Below, one piece after another: positions 1 through 5,642 of a stretch of 5,642 nt of DNA. Position numbers and translations under genes: made by a program. The DNA is from Campylobacteraceae bacterium (lineage in GTDB: Bacteria > Campylobacterota > Campylobacteria > Campylobacterales > JALSKU01). The stretch lies in the NCBI GenBank assembly GCA_015488975.1, contig WFMT01000234.1, positions 1-5,642 of the forward strand. Reading direction: 5' to 3'. The first letter of the stretch is position 1. The number at the start of each line of letters is the position of its first letter. Under the pieces are notes generated by a model that was not told the DNA's origin, searched no databases, and saw only the letters and a program-made list of their open reading frames with translations.

Positions 1-86
1 CATGAAAAGTTAGGGTGCTCTGCTGCGTTCCCGCCCTGAAGCATTATCCTAAAAACCCATTGCACAGGTCTGAAGAAGAGCATTGA
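1..86 (-). ncRNA. ffs: signal recognition particle RNA (4.5S, small bacterial type), 3' end cut by the window edge
   Basis: This is the RNA scaffold of the signal recognition particle; it binds Ffh and helps target membrane proteins to the inner membrane. Read on the minus strand, the conserved domain IV is clear. A GGAA tetraloop (31-28) closes a GCG/CGC stem (34-32 with 27-25). It is flanked by the symmetric loop strands TCAGG (39-35) and AGCAG (24-20). Below that, TGCT (43-40) pairs with AGCA (19-16), then comes an asymmetric loop of four bases against one, then TTAGG (52-48) pairs with CCTAA (14-10). This matches the Ffh-binding hairpin of E. coli 4.5S RNA. The 3' arm continues beyond position 1, so the gene is partial. 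The mature 5' end near 86 is an estimate based on roughly equal arms and a TGCTCT start resembling other 4.5S RNAs. The identification is firm; the ends are not. Confidence 0.85.
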
Positions 87-117
87 AAATACCTTGATAT
101 TCTCAGTGCTAAAACGA

Positions 118-123
118 ATTATA
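118..123 (-). promoter_or_regulatory. -10 box of the SRP RNA promoter
   Basis: A perfect TATAAT is read on the minus strand from 123 to 118. It would start transcription near 110-109, about 24 bases before the estimated mature 5' end of the SRP RNA. No convincing -35 hexamer is visible, which is usual for sigma-70 promoters in Campylobacterota. Confidence 0.6.
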
Positions 124-185
124 GTGAAATATAGTTGAATTTTAGATAAAAGAGAAGTTCATGGCTTAAAGTGAATTAAGTTTTA

Positions 186-197
186 TCAAATATTTGA
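186..197. promoter_or_regulatory. perfect 12-bp palindrome in the operon promoter, candidate operator
   Basis: TCAAATATTTGA is its own reverse complement. It lies in the -35/-10 spacer region, ending five bases before the TATAAT box at 203-208, where a bound dimeric repressor would block RNA polymerase. No regulator gene is present in the window and the motif was not recognised as the site of a known family. Palindromes of this length can occur by chance in AT-rich DNA, so the claim rests mainly on position. A weaker inverted repeat, CTTAA/TTAAG with a 6-base spacer, lies upstream at 165-180. Confidence 0.35.
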
Positions 198-202
198 ACA
201 AG

Positions 203-208
203 TATAAT
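203..208 (+). promoter_or_regulatory. -10 box of the dctP-lutABC promoter
   Basis: A perfect TATAAT lies 37 bases before the dctP start codon and predicts a transcript start near 215 with a leader of about 30 bases. No clear TTGACA-like -35 is present; the region upstream is T-rich, as is common in Campylobacterota. The 12-mer GTATAATCTAAA (202-213) recurs at the promoter of the GGDEF-EAL gene (4099-4110). This promoter diverges from that of the SRP RNA, with about 80 bases between the two -10 boxes. Confidence 0.65.
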
Positions 209-245
209 CTAAATATAAAAAATTTAATTTTTAAAGGAGAAATGT

Positions 246-1331
246 ATGAGGATTTTTAAAAGCATAAAATTAATCTTTATTATTACTTTACTTATTGGTA
301 TAAGTTTTAGTATTGCTAATGCGAAACAAAAAGTTTATCATTGGAAACTTGCAATGACTTGGTCAAAAAACTTACCCCCGTTTAGCAGCACAGTTTATAA
401 ATTTGTTAATGATGTTAAGTTGATGAGCAATGGAAAGTTAATAATCAAAGTTTACTCTAAAAATCAAACTAAATCACCATTTGGAATATTTGATATGGTA
501 AAAAATGATAAATATCAAATGGGTCATACCGCATCATATTATTATAAGAGTAAAAATCCAAGCACAGTCTTTTTTACAACTATTCCATTTGGTATGACTG
601 CGCCTGAACAATGGGGATGGTTTTATTATGGAAATGGCATGAAATATATGGAAGAAGTATATAATAAATATAATATTATGGCTTTTCCAGGAGGTGCAAC
701 AGGAAATCAAATGGGTGGATGGTTTAAAAAACCGATTAATTCATTGAAGGATCTTAAAGGTCTTAAGATGAGGATTCCCGGACTTGCGGGTGAAGTTATG
801 TCAAAACTTGGAGTAAAAGTAACAAATATAGCTCCTGGAAAATTATATAATGCTCTTAAAAGTGGTAGTATTGATGCATTAGAATGGGTTGGGCCTGGTA
901 TGGATATAAGCATGGGTTTTCAAAAAATAGCAAAATATTATTATACCGGATGGCATGAGCCTGCAACATCTTTATCATATTTTATCAATAAAAAAGAGTG
1001 GGATAAACTTCCGTTATATTTGAAAGCTATATTAAAAGATGCTATGAAAGCAAATGCATTTGATATGTATGTTCAAAATTATGATATGAATGCAAGAGCT
1101 TGGAAAAAGATGAAAAAACAGTATCCTCAAATTCAAATTAGAACATTTTCTAGAACTATTTTAGATGCTATGAAAAAAGCAGATGATGAAGTATTGGCAG
1201 AATATGCTTCAAAAGATCCAATGTTTAAACAAATTCTTCAGGATCAAAGAAAATATTTAAAAATGGTAAGAGAATGGACAAAGATGTCAGATTTTTTATA
1301 TCTAAAGTCAAATATGTATAATCAAGAGTAA
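246..1331 (+). CDS. TRAP transporter periplasmic solute-binding protein, DctP/TakP type (probably a lactate or 2-oxo acid binder)
   Basis: This is the extracytoplasmic binding protein of a TRAP transporter, which captures a small carboxylate and hands it to a DctQM-type permease. At 361 residues it is typical for the family. Residues 1-26 form a Sec signal peptide: basic start, hydrophobic core, and an Ala-Asn-Ala site before Lys27. The mature part carries GGATGNQMGGWF (149-160), LKMRIPG with the family's carboxylate-binding Arg (176), and EWVGP (213-217). Gln155, Glu213 and Trp214 match the metal- and ligand-contacting positions I recall for Rhodobacter TakP and the Thermus lactate-binding homologue. 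An AAGGAGA ribosome site (234-240) lies five bases before the ATG. An out-of-frame ATG at 242 leads only to a five-codon frame. It is first in the operon, 31 bases before lutA with no terminator between them, which points to lactate or a related acid as substrate. No DctQ or DctM gene is adjacent. The family is certain; the ligand is inferred. Confidence 0.93.
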   Translation: MRIFKSIKLIFIITLLIGISFSIANAKQKVYHWKLAMTWSKNLPPFSSTVYKFVNDVKLMSNGKLIIKVYSKNQTKSPFGIFDMVKNDKYQMGHTASYYYKSKNPSTVFFTTIPFGMTAPEQWGWFYYGNGMKYMEEVYNKYNIMAFPGGATGNQMGGWFKKPINSLKDLKGLKMRIPGLAGEVMSKLGVKVTNIAPGKLYNALKSGSIDALEWVGPGMDISMGFQKIAKYYYTGWHEPATSLSYFINKKEWDKLPLYLKAILKDAMKANAFDMYVQNYDMNARAWKKMKKQYPQIQIRTFSRTILDAMKKADDEVLAEYASKDPMFKQILQDQRKYLKMVREWTKMSDFLYLKSNMYNQE

Positions 1332-1362
1332 TTCTTAAAATAATTAATTACGAGATGTACTT

Positions 1363-2115
1363 TTGAATAAAAAAACCATAGGGCTGTTTATACCTTGCTA
1401 TATCAACGAGATATATCCAAATGTTGCTCTTTCAACCCTGAAATTGCTTGAACAATTTGGCTATGAAGTCATATATCCGTTTAATCAAACTTGTTGTGGA
1501 CAACCTATGGCAAATACAGGGTGTTTAAGTGATGCAAAAAAGCTTGCCCTTAGATTTGTAAAAATTTTTAAATCTTATGATTATATAGTAGCACCAAGTG
1601 CTAGTTGTGTTTCAATGGTGAAAAATCATTATAGTCAATATACAAATGATACTCCAGAATATAAACACATACAAAAAAATATATATGAGATTTGCGAATT
1701 CCTAACAGATATTGTAAAGGTAAAAAAACTTGATGTGAGCTTTCCTCATAAAATAGGCTTCCATCAAAGTTGTCATGGATTAAGAGAGTTAAATCTTGCA
1801 CTCAGTAGTGAACTTAATCTTCCATATTATTCAAAACCTCTATATTTACTAAAACTTGTTAAAGATATAGAAATAGTAAAACTTAAAAGATCTGATGAAT
1901 GTTGTGGTTTTGGCGGTACTTTTAGTATAAATGAGCCTGAAATCTCCGTGCAAATGGGAAAAGACAGGATAAAAGATCATCTTGATTGTGGTGCAGAGTA
2001 TATAGTTGGTTATGATAGTTCTTGCCTTATGCATATGCAAGGTATTATAAAAAGAGAGAAGTATAATATAAAAACTTTACATATTGCGGAAATTCTTTCA
2101 GGAAGTATAGAATGA
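1363..2115 (+). CDS. lutA: LutA (LldE-type) L-lactate oxidation protein with two CCG cysteine-rich domains
   Basis: LutA is one of three subunits of the cytoplasmic iron-sulfur system LutABC, which oxidises L-lactate to pyruvate. Its cysteine-rich CCG domains resemble those of heterodisulfide reductase HdrB and glycolate oxidase GlcF. Two copies are visible. The first has Cys12 (in IPCY), CCG at 44-46 and Cys82 (in SASC). The second has Cys137 (in HQSCH), CCG at 180-182 and Cys221 (in DSSC). The length, 250 residues, is near the family norm of about 240. The start is TTG at 1363, chosen because the conserved N-terminus (IGLFIPCY) begins a few residues later and no in-frame ATG precedes it. 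The ribosome site is weak (CGAGA, 1351-1355), so initiation may be inefficient or helped by coupling to dctP. The stop overlaps the lutB start as ATGA, implying translational coupling. All expected cysteines are present. Confidence 0.93.
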   Translation: MNKKTIGLFIPCYINEIYPNVALSTLKLLEQFGYEVIYPFNQTCCGQPMANTGCLSDAKKLALRFVKIFKSYDYIVAPSASCVSMVKNHYSQYTNDTPEYKHIQKNIYEICEFLTDIVKVKKLDVSFPHKIGFHQSCHGLRELNLALSSELNLPYYSKPLYLLKLVKDIEIVKLKRSDECCGFGGTFSINEPEISVQMGKDRIKDHLDCGAEYIVGYDSSCLMHMQGIIKREKYNIKTLHIAEILSGSIE

Positions 2116-3473
2116 ACCATGCACTTAAAGCAAAAGAATTTTTAAACAATGCTTCTTTTGCTTCTTGGCAAGACAGTGCTTTATGGTTTCTCAGGCAAAA
2201 AAGAGATGATGCCATTAAAGAAATTAAAGAGTGGGAGAGTTTAAGAGAGCAAGCTGATAATATAAAAGCACATACTTTGTCCAATCTTGATATTTATCTC
2301 GAAGAATTTGAAAAAAATGCTCTTAATAACGGGTTAAAAGTATATTGGGCGAAAGATGCGTTGGAGCATAATCAAATAGTATATAAAATTTTAAAAGAAA
2401 ATGGTGCTAAAAAGGTAGTAAAAAGTAAATCAATGCTAACTGAAGAGTGTCATTTAAATCCTTTTTTAGAAAATGAAGGTATAGAGGTAATTGATACGGA
2501 TTTGGGTGAGAGGATAATACAATTAAGAGGTGAAAAACCAAGTCACATTGTACTTCCGGCAATCCATCTTAAAAAGGAACAAGTAGCTCAAACCTTTGAA
2601 AAGTTTTTACATACAAAAAAAGGAAACAGTGATCCCGCTTATCTTACAAAAGAAGCGAGAGTTCATTTAAGAGAAAAGTTTTTAAATGCTGATGCTTCGA
2701 TAACTGGAGTTAATTTTGCAGTTAGTGAAAGTGGTAGTTTTGTAGTATGCACCAATGAAGGTAATGCAGATATGGGAACATCTTTAACAAAGCTTCATAT
2801 TGCTTGTATGGGTATTGAAAAAATTATTCCAAAGGTTGAACATTTAGGAGTTTTTATAAGGATGTTAGCAAGAAGTGCAACCGGTCAAAGCATAACAACT
2901 TATACTTCACACTATACCAAACCTGCAAAAGATAAACAAATACATATAGTCATAGTAGATAATGGAAGAAGTAAAATATTATCCCAAAAAGATTTTATAA
3001 AATCATTGCAGTGTATAAGATGTGGGGCTTGTATGAATACCTGCCCGATATACAGAAGAAGTGGCGGACACAGTTACTCTTATACGATCCCAGGACCCAT
3101 AGGCTCACTCCTTGGCTCAAACAGAGATTTGAAATACAATGGCGATAGTGCTTTTGCATCTACACTTTGTGGCTCTTGTGTGGATATTTGTCCGGTAAAG
3201 ATTGATATTACACATCAACTTTTATCTTACAGAAAAGATTTTGTAAAACAGGGGTATTTAATCTCTTCTAAAAAATATGCCCTAAAAGTTGCCACATTTG
3301 TTTTTTTATATCCTGTTTTAACAAAACTTGTATTTAAGACTGCAAAATTTTTGATGCCGTTAATTCCTAGAAAAATTTTATATTCAAAATATAATGTTTG
3401 GGGGAGGGGGCGGGAGATGCCGACTTTAGCAAAAAAAAGTTTCAGCGATATTTATAAAAAGATGAAAAAATGA
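2112..3473 (+). CDS. lutB: LutB (LldF-type) L-lactate oxidation iron-sulfur protein, LUD plus ferredoxin domains
   Basis: LutB is the electron-transferring subunit of the LutABC lactate-oxidation system. The N-terminal two thirds form a LUD (DUF162) domain, with KSKSMLTEE (104-112), DTDLGERI (128-135), PSHIVLPA (143-150), and NFAVSESGS (201-209) followed by TNEGN (214-218). A ferredoxin-like segment follows, with CIRCGACMNTCP (Cys301, 304, 307, 311), the GGHSY element (318-322) and CGSCVDICP (Cys353, 356, 360). These are expected to hold two 4Fe-4S clusters. The C-terminus has the LutB-specific tail around YNVWGRGRE (427-435). Length is 453 residues, slightly below the usual 460-480. A GGAAG ribosome site (2101-2105) lies six bases before the ATG, inside the end of lutA. 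Both ends overlap their neighbours by four bases. Codons 431-434 (GGG AGG GGG CGG) form a G-rich tract unlike the rest of the gene. Confidence 0.95.
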   Translation: MNHALKAKEFLNNASFASWQDSALWFLRQKRDDAIKEIKEWESLREQADNIKAHTLSNLDIYLEEFEKNALNNGLKVYWAKDALEHNQIVYKILKENGAKKVVKSKSMLTEECHLNPFLENEGIEVIDTDLGERIIQLRGEKPSHIVLPAIHLKKEQVAQTFEKFLHTKKGNSDPAYLTKEARVHLREKFLNADASITGVNFAVSESGSFVVCTNEGNADMGTSLTKLHIACMGIEKIIPKVEHLGVFIRMLARSATGQSITTYTSHYTKPAKDKQIHIVIVDNGRSKILSQKDFIKSLQCIRCGACMNTCPIYRRSGGHSYSYTIPGPIGSLLGSNRDLKYNGDSAFASTLCGSCVDICPVKIDITHQLLSYRKDFVKQGYLISSKKYALKVATFVFLYPVLTKLVFKTAKFLMPLIPRKILYSKYNVWGRGREMPTLAKKSFSDIYKKMKK

Positions 3474-4045
3474 GTAAAAGCAGTATCTTAAATGCTATCA
3501 AAAATGCTAATATAAAAAAAGTAGAATTAAAAACTTTTGAGACAATTTTCACAACCTATGATGACAAGGAAAGTGTTTTTAAAACAAATCTTAAAAAAGC
3601 CGGCGGCGAGGTTTTTGAAATTGAAAAAGAAAAGATAAACCAAAAGATAAATGAACTTTTTGGATCATCAAAAAAAATAGTATCTTTTGTTGAAGGTTAT
3701 AAAATTAATACGATAGATAAAAATAGTTTTTATTCTCCAAAAGATTTAAAAAAAGCAAATATAGCAGTAGTAGAGGCAAGTTTTGGAGTTAGTGAAAATG
3801 GAGCACTCTGGTGTGATGAGAAAAGTGTTAAATTTAGATCAATTTATGTTATATGCGAAAATTTAATAATTTTATTAAATAAAAAAAATTTGTTAAATAA
3901 TATGCATGAAGCTTATAAAAAAGTTGATTTAAAAGAAAATAACTTCGGTATATTTATCTCAGGACCCTCAAAAACAGCAGATATTGAGCAAGCTTTGGTT
4001 ATAGGAGCTCATGGTGCAATTAAAACTTATATATTTTTATATTAG
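3470..4045 (+). CDS. lutC: LutC (LldG-type) LUD-domain protein of the L-lactate oxidation complex
   Basis: LutC is the third LutABC component. It has a LUD (DUF162) domain and no iron-sulfur cysteines; its precise role in lactate oxidation is less well defined than those of LutA and LutB. Recognisable motifs are VEASFGVSENGALW (101-114) and the C-terminal SGPSKTADIEQ (164-174) followed by GAHGA (179-183). The protein has 191 residues, shorter than many homologues (about 210-240). The missing length appears to come from the N-terminal and central linker parts, since both core motifs are intact. The ATG overlaps the lutB stop as ATGA and there is no good Shine-Dalgarno sequence in the A-rich end of lutB, so translation is probably coupled. 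This is the last gene of the operon. The A/T-rich stretch that follows contains only a weak AAGAT/ATCTT stem (4054-4058 with 4077-4081), not a convincing terminator. Confidence 0.92.
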   Translation: MSKSSILNAIKNANIKKVELKTFETIFTTYDDKESVFKTNLKKAGGEVFEIEKEKINQKINELFGSSKKIVSFVEGYKINTIDKNSFYSPKDLKKANIAVVEASFGVSENGALWCDEKSVKFRSIYVICENLIILLNKKNLLNNMHEAYKKVDLKENNFGIFISGPSKTADIEQALVIGAHGAIKTYIFLY

Positions 4046-4099
4046 TATCTAAGAAGATTATCATAATTAAATATTTATCTTTGTTTTATTGAAAAAAGG

Positions 4100-4105
4100 T
4101 ATAAT
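4100..4105 (+). promoter_or_regulatory. -10 box of the GGDEF-EAL gene promoter
   Basis: A perfect TATAAT lies in the gap between lutC and the next gene, 86 bases before the ATG at 4192. Transcription would begin near 4112, leaving a leader of about 80 AT-rich bases. A T-rich stretch (TTGTTTTATT, 4081-4090) lies upstream, but no well-spaced -35 is evident. The context GTATAATCTAAA is identical to that of the dctP promoter, which supports it as a real housekeeping promoter and separates this gene from the lactate operon. Confidence 0.55.
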
Positions 4106-4191
4106 CTAAAAGCTTATACTTAAAAATATATTATATTAAAAAATTATTAAAATGTTTTTATAGTATTGTTATTTTAAAAGGAATATTCGAA

Positions 4192-5642
4192 ATGGATTTG
4201 ATATTTTTTATATATGGTCTTTCATTTTTTATGATGGGAGTCTTGATTCTCTATTCAATTCCAAAAGAAAGTAAATTTATATTTGCAGATAAAATCTGGA
4301 TTTTGGGTATATTTGGAATTATTCATGGTTTAAGCGAATGGATGGATTTGTATCGTTTTATCTATCCCGATTATCTTTTAAAGTTAATCAAAATATTTTT
4401 TATGATTATTTCATATCTTTTTTTATTTGAGTTTTCAAGATATATAATTCAGCAAGTTTTATTCAAGTCAAATAATAAATTAAAAATTGTTTTTAAAAGA
4501 TATATCATATATCCAATCGCATTTTTATCAATATTTATCATTATAATAAATGATTTCACACCAAACGGTATATCAAATGCAGGGCGTTATGTGTTTGGAT
4601 TTTCCGGGTCATTTATCTTAGGTGTGGGCTTATATCTTTATGGTAAAAAAATAGAGTTTTCAAAAGAGCAAAAATATTTACAAAGATATTTTAAAATTGC
4701 TGGTATATCAATGATATTTTATGCTTTTTTTGGAGGATTGATAGTCTCACCATCACAATTTTTTCTTGCTAATATAATAAATACTAAATGGTTTTTAAAT
4801 ATATTTGGTTTACCGGTACAACTTTTTCGAGCTGTATGTGCTATAACAATAGCAATCAGCAGTATAAAAATCTTACAGATTTTTCACCATGAAAGAGAGG
4901 ATAATATCTTCAAGTTAGCTTTTTTTGATCAACTTACGACTCTTCCCAATAAACTTCTTTTTATAGATCGCTTAACAGAAGCTATAAAAAAATTCAAGCG
5001 ATATAAAAAGCCTTTTGTTATGATTTTTATAAATATTGATAATTTTAAATTTATAAATGAAGAGATAGGTTATTACAATGGCGATAAGATTCTTTATAAA
5101 GTAGCCAAAAGAGTAAAAACTTCTTTAAGAGAGCAAGATACTGTAGCAAGGTTTGGTGGTGATACATTTGCTTTGTTATTGGTAGATACCGACAATGATG
5201 ACGCAGTGGTTTTAGGAAATAAACTGGTATATCTGTTTAATCAGCCATTTACACTCAAAGAAGAAGCTATGAAAATTACCGTTTCAATAGGCATGGCCCA
5301 ATATCCATCTGATGGCACCAATCAAGACCAATTATTAAAAGCTGCAGATATCGCATTGTCAGAAGCAAAAAAATATCAGGGTGAAAATAATTTTTTATTT
5401 TTTAATAAAATTATGAAGAAAAGTATTGAGCATGAAATAGAGTTGGCACAAGCCTTGAGATATGCAATAAAATTTGATGAGCTGGAGCTCTATTTTCAGC
5501 CTCAGGTATCTTTGGATAAGAGAAAAGTTACAGGGGCAGAATCGCTTTTAAGATGGAATTCAAAAAAATTTGGCAGAGTGTCACCGGCAGAATTTATACC
5601 GATTGCAGAACGGTACGGATATATATTTGAGATTGGTGAATG
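4192..5642 (+). CDS. membrane-bound GGDEF-EAL protein, degenerate GGDEF site, 3' end beyond the window
   Basis: This is a cyclic-di-GMP signalling protein, of which the first 483 residues are visible with no stop. Residues 1-230 hold about seven hydrophobic segments (near 4-22, 35-52, 62-85, 104-119, 132-150, 166-186, 201-229), so the N-terminus is probably an integral-membrane sensor. It contains HGLSEWMD (45-52). A GGDEF domain follows (about 240-406), starting at FDQLTTLPN (245-253). Its signature is GGDTF (322-326) rather than GGDEF/GGEEF, and the metal-binding Asp of the usual DxDxFK motif is Asn281 in NIDNFK. Cyclase activity is therefore doubtful. An EAL domain begins near 415, with YFQPQ (434-438) and AESLLRW (449-455), an ESL variant that keeps the metal-binding Glu450. 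The ATG at 4192 has AAGGAA (4178-4183) eight bases upstream. The likely activity is c-di-GMP phosphodiesterase, but most of the EAL domain is out of view. The ligand of the sensor part is unknown. Confidence 0.9.
   Translation, partial: MDLIFFIYGLSFFMMGVLILYSIPKESKFIFADKIWILGIFGIIHGLSEWMDLYRFIYPDYLLKLIKIFFMIISYLFLFEFSRYIIQQVLFKSNNKLKIVFKRYIIYPIAFLSIFIIIINDFTPNGISNAGRYVFGFSGSFILGVGLYLYGKKIEFSKEQKYLQRYFKIAGISMIFYAFFGGLIVSPSQFFLANIINTKWFLNIFGLPVQLFRAVCAITIAISSIKILQIFHHEREDNIFKLAFFDQLTTLPNKLLFIDRLTEAIKKFKRYKKPFVMIFINIDNFKFINEEIGYYNGDKILYKVAKRVKTSLREQDTVARFGGDTFALLLVDTDNDDAVVLGNKLVYLFNQPFTLKEEAMKITVSIGMAQYPSDGTNQDQLLKAADIALSEAKKYQGENNFLFFNKIMKKSIEHEIELAQALRYAIKFDELELYFQPQVSLDKRKVTGAESLLRWNSKKFGRVSPAEFIPIAERYGYIFEIGE

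Noticed and set aside
61..85. Plus-strand AGGTCTGAAGAAGAGC as the conserved SRP RNA apical loop
   Set aside because: It resembles the 4.5S consensus but lacks pairing arms on the plus strand. The minus strand has an exact GGAA tetraloop hairpin with both internal loops at 20-39.
707..913. Minus-strand reading frame of 68 codons inside dctP
   Set aside because: It lies wholly within a well-conserved gene, has no ribosome site and its translation resembles no known protein; similar antisense frames at 1601-1801, 1849-2040 and 2045-2284 were discarded for the same reason.
3431..3438. A8 run in lutB (and another at 3881-3888 in lutC) as phase-variable tracts
   Set aside because: Runs of this length are expected in such AT-rich genes, both frames are intact, and phase variation in this group usually uses G/C tracts.
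3886..4045. Truncation or frameshift at the end of lutC because the protein is short
   Set aside because: The C-terminal SGPSKTADIEQ and GAHGA motifs are complete and the stop follows at the normal family end, so the shortness comes from the N-terminal and linker regions.
4054..4081. Terminator after lutC
   Set aside because: The only stem is five A/T-rich pairs around an 18-base loop, too weak to call a rho-independent terminator.

Overview
The window is AT-rich DNA whose gene content and codon use suggest a Gram-negative member of the Campylobacterota (Epsilonproteobacteria). The evidence is a LutABC lactate-oxidation operon of the kind known from Campylobacter, a Sec-exported TRAP binding protein, promoters that are little more than a TATAAT box, strong A/T bias at third codon positions, and a membrane-bound GGDEF-EAL protein. 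The genus cannot be fixed from the sequence; a free-living, respiring relative (Sulfurimonas/Arcobacter-like) is a guess.

Layout. Positions 1-86 hold most of a small bacterial signal recognition particle RNA on the minus strand, running off the left edge, with a perfect TATAAT box at 118-123 facing left. A divergent promoter (TATAAT at 203-208, with a 12-bp perfect palindrome just upstream) starts a rightward operon. Its genes are a DctP/TakP-type periplasmic solute-binding protein (246-1331), then lutA (1363-2115), lutB (2112-3473) and lutC (3470-4045). The three lut genes are joined by two 4-base ATGA stop/start overlaps. After a 146-base AT-rich gap with its own promoter (TATAAT at 4100-4105), a gene on the same strand begins at 4192 and is still open at 5642. 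It encodes about seven membrane helices, a degenerate GGDEF domain and the start of an EAL domain.

How the genes fit together. LutABC is an iron-sulfur enzyme system that oxidises L-lactate to pyruvate. The binding protein belongs to the TRAP subgroup that includes 2-oxo acid and lactate binders, so the operon most simply reads as capture plus oxidation of lactate or a related 2-hydroxy/2-oxo acid. No TRAP membrane subunits (DctQ, DctM) and no LctP-type permease lie in the window, so import depends on a permease encoded elsewhere. The GGDEF-EAL gene appears to be an independent cyclic-di-GMP signalling unit, probably a phosphodiesterase because its GGDEF site has lost key acidic residues.

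I did not find a clearly new system, mobile element, CRISPR array or tRNA. The most useful leads are the TRAP binding protein in the transporter position beside lutABC, the palindrome in that promoter, the double loss in the GGDEF site, and an isolated G-rich tract near the end of lutB.
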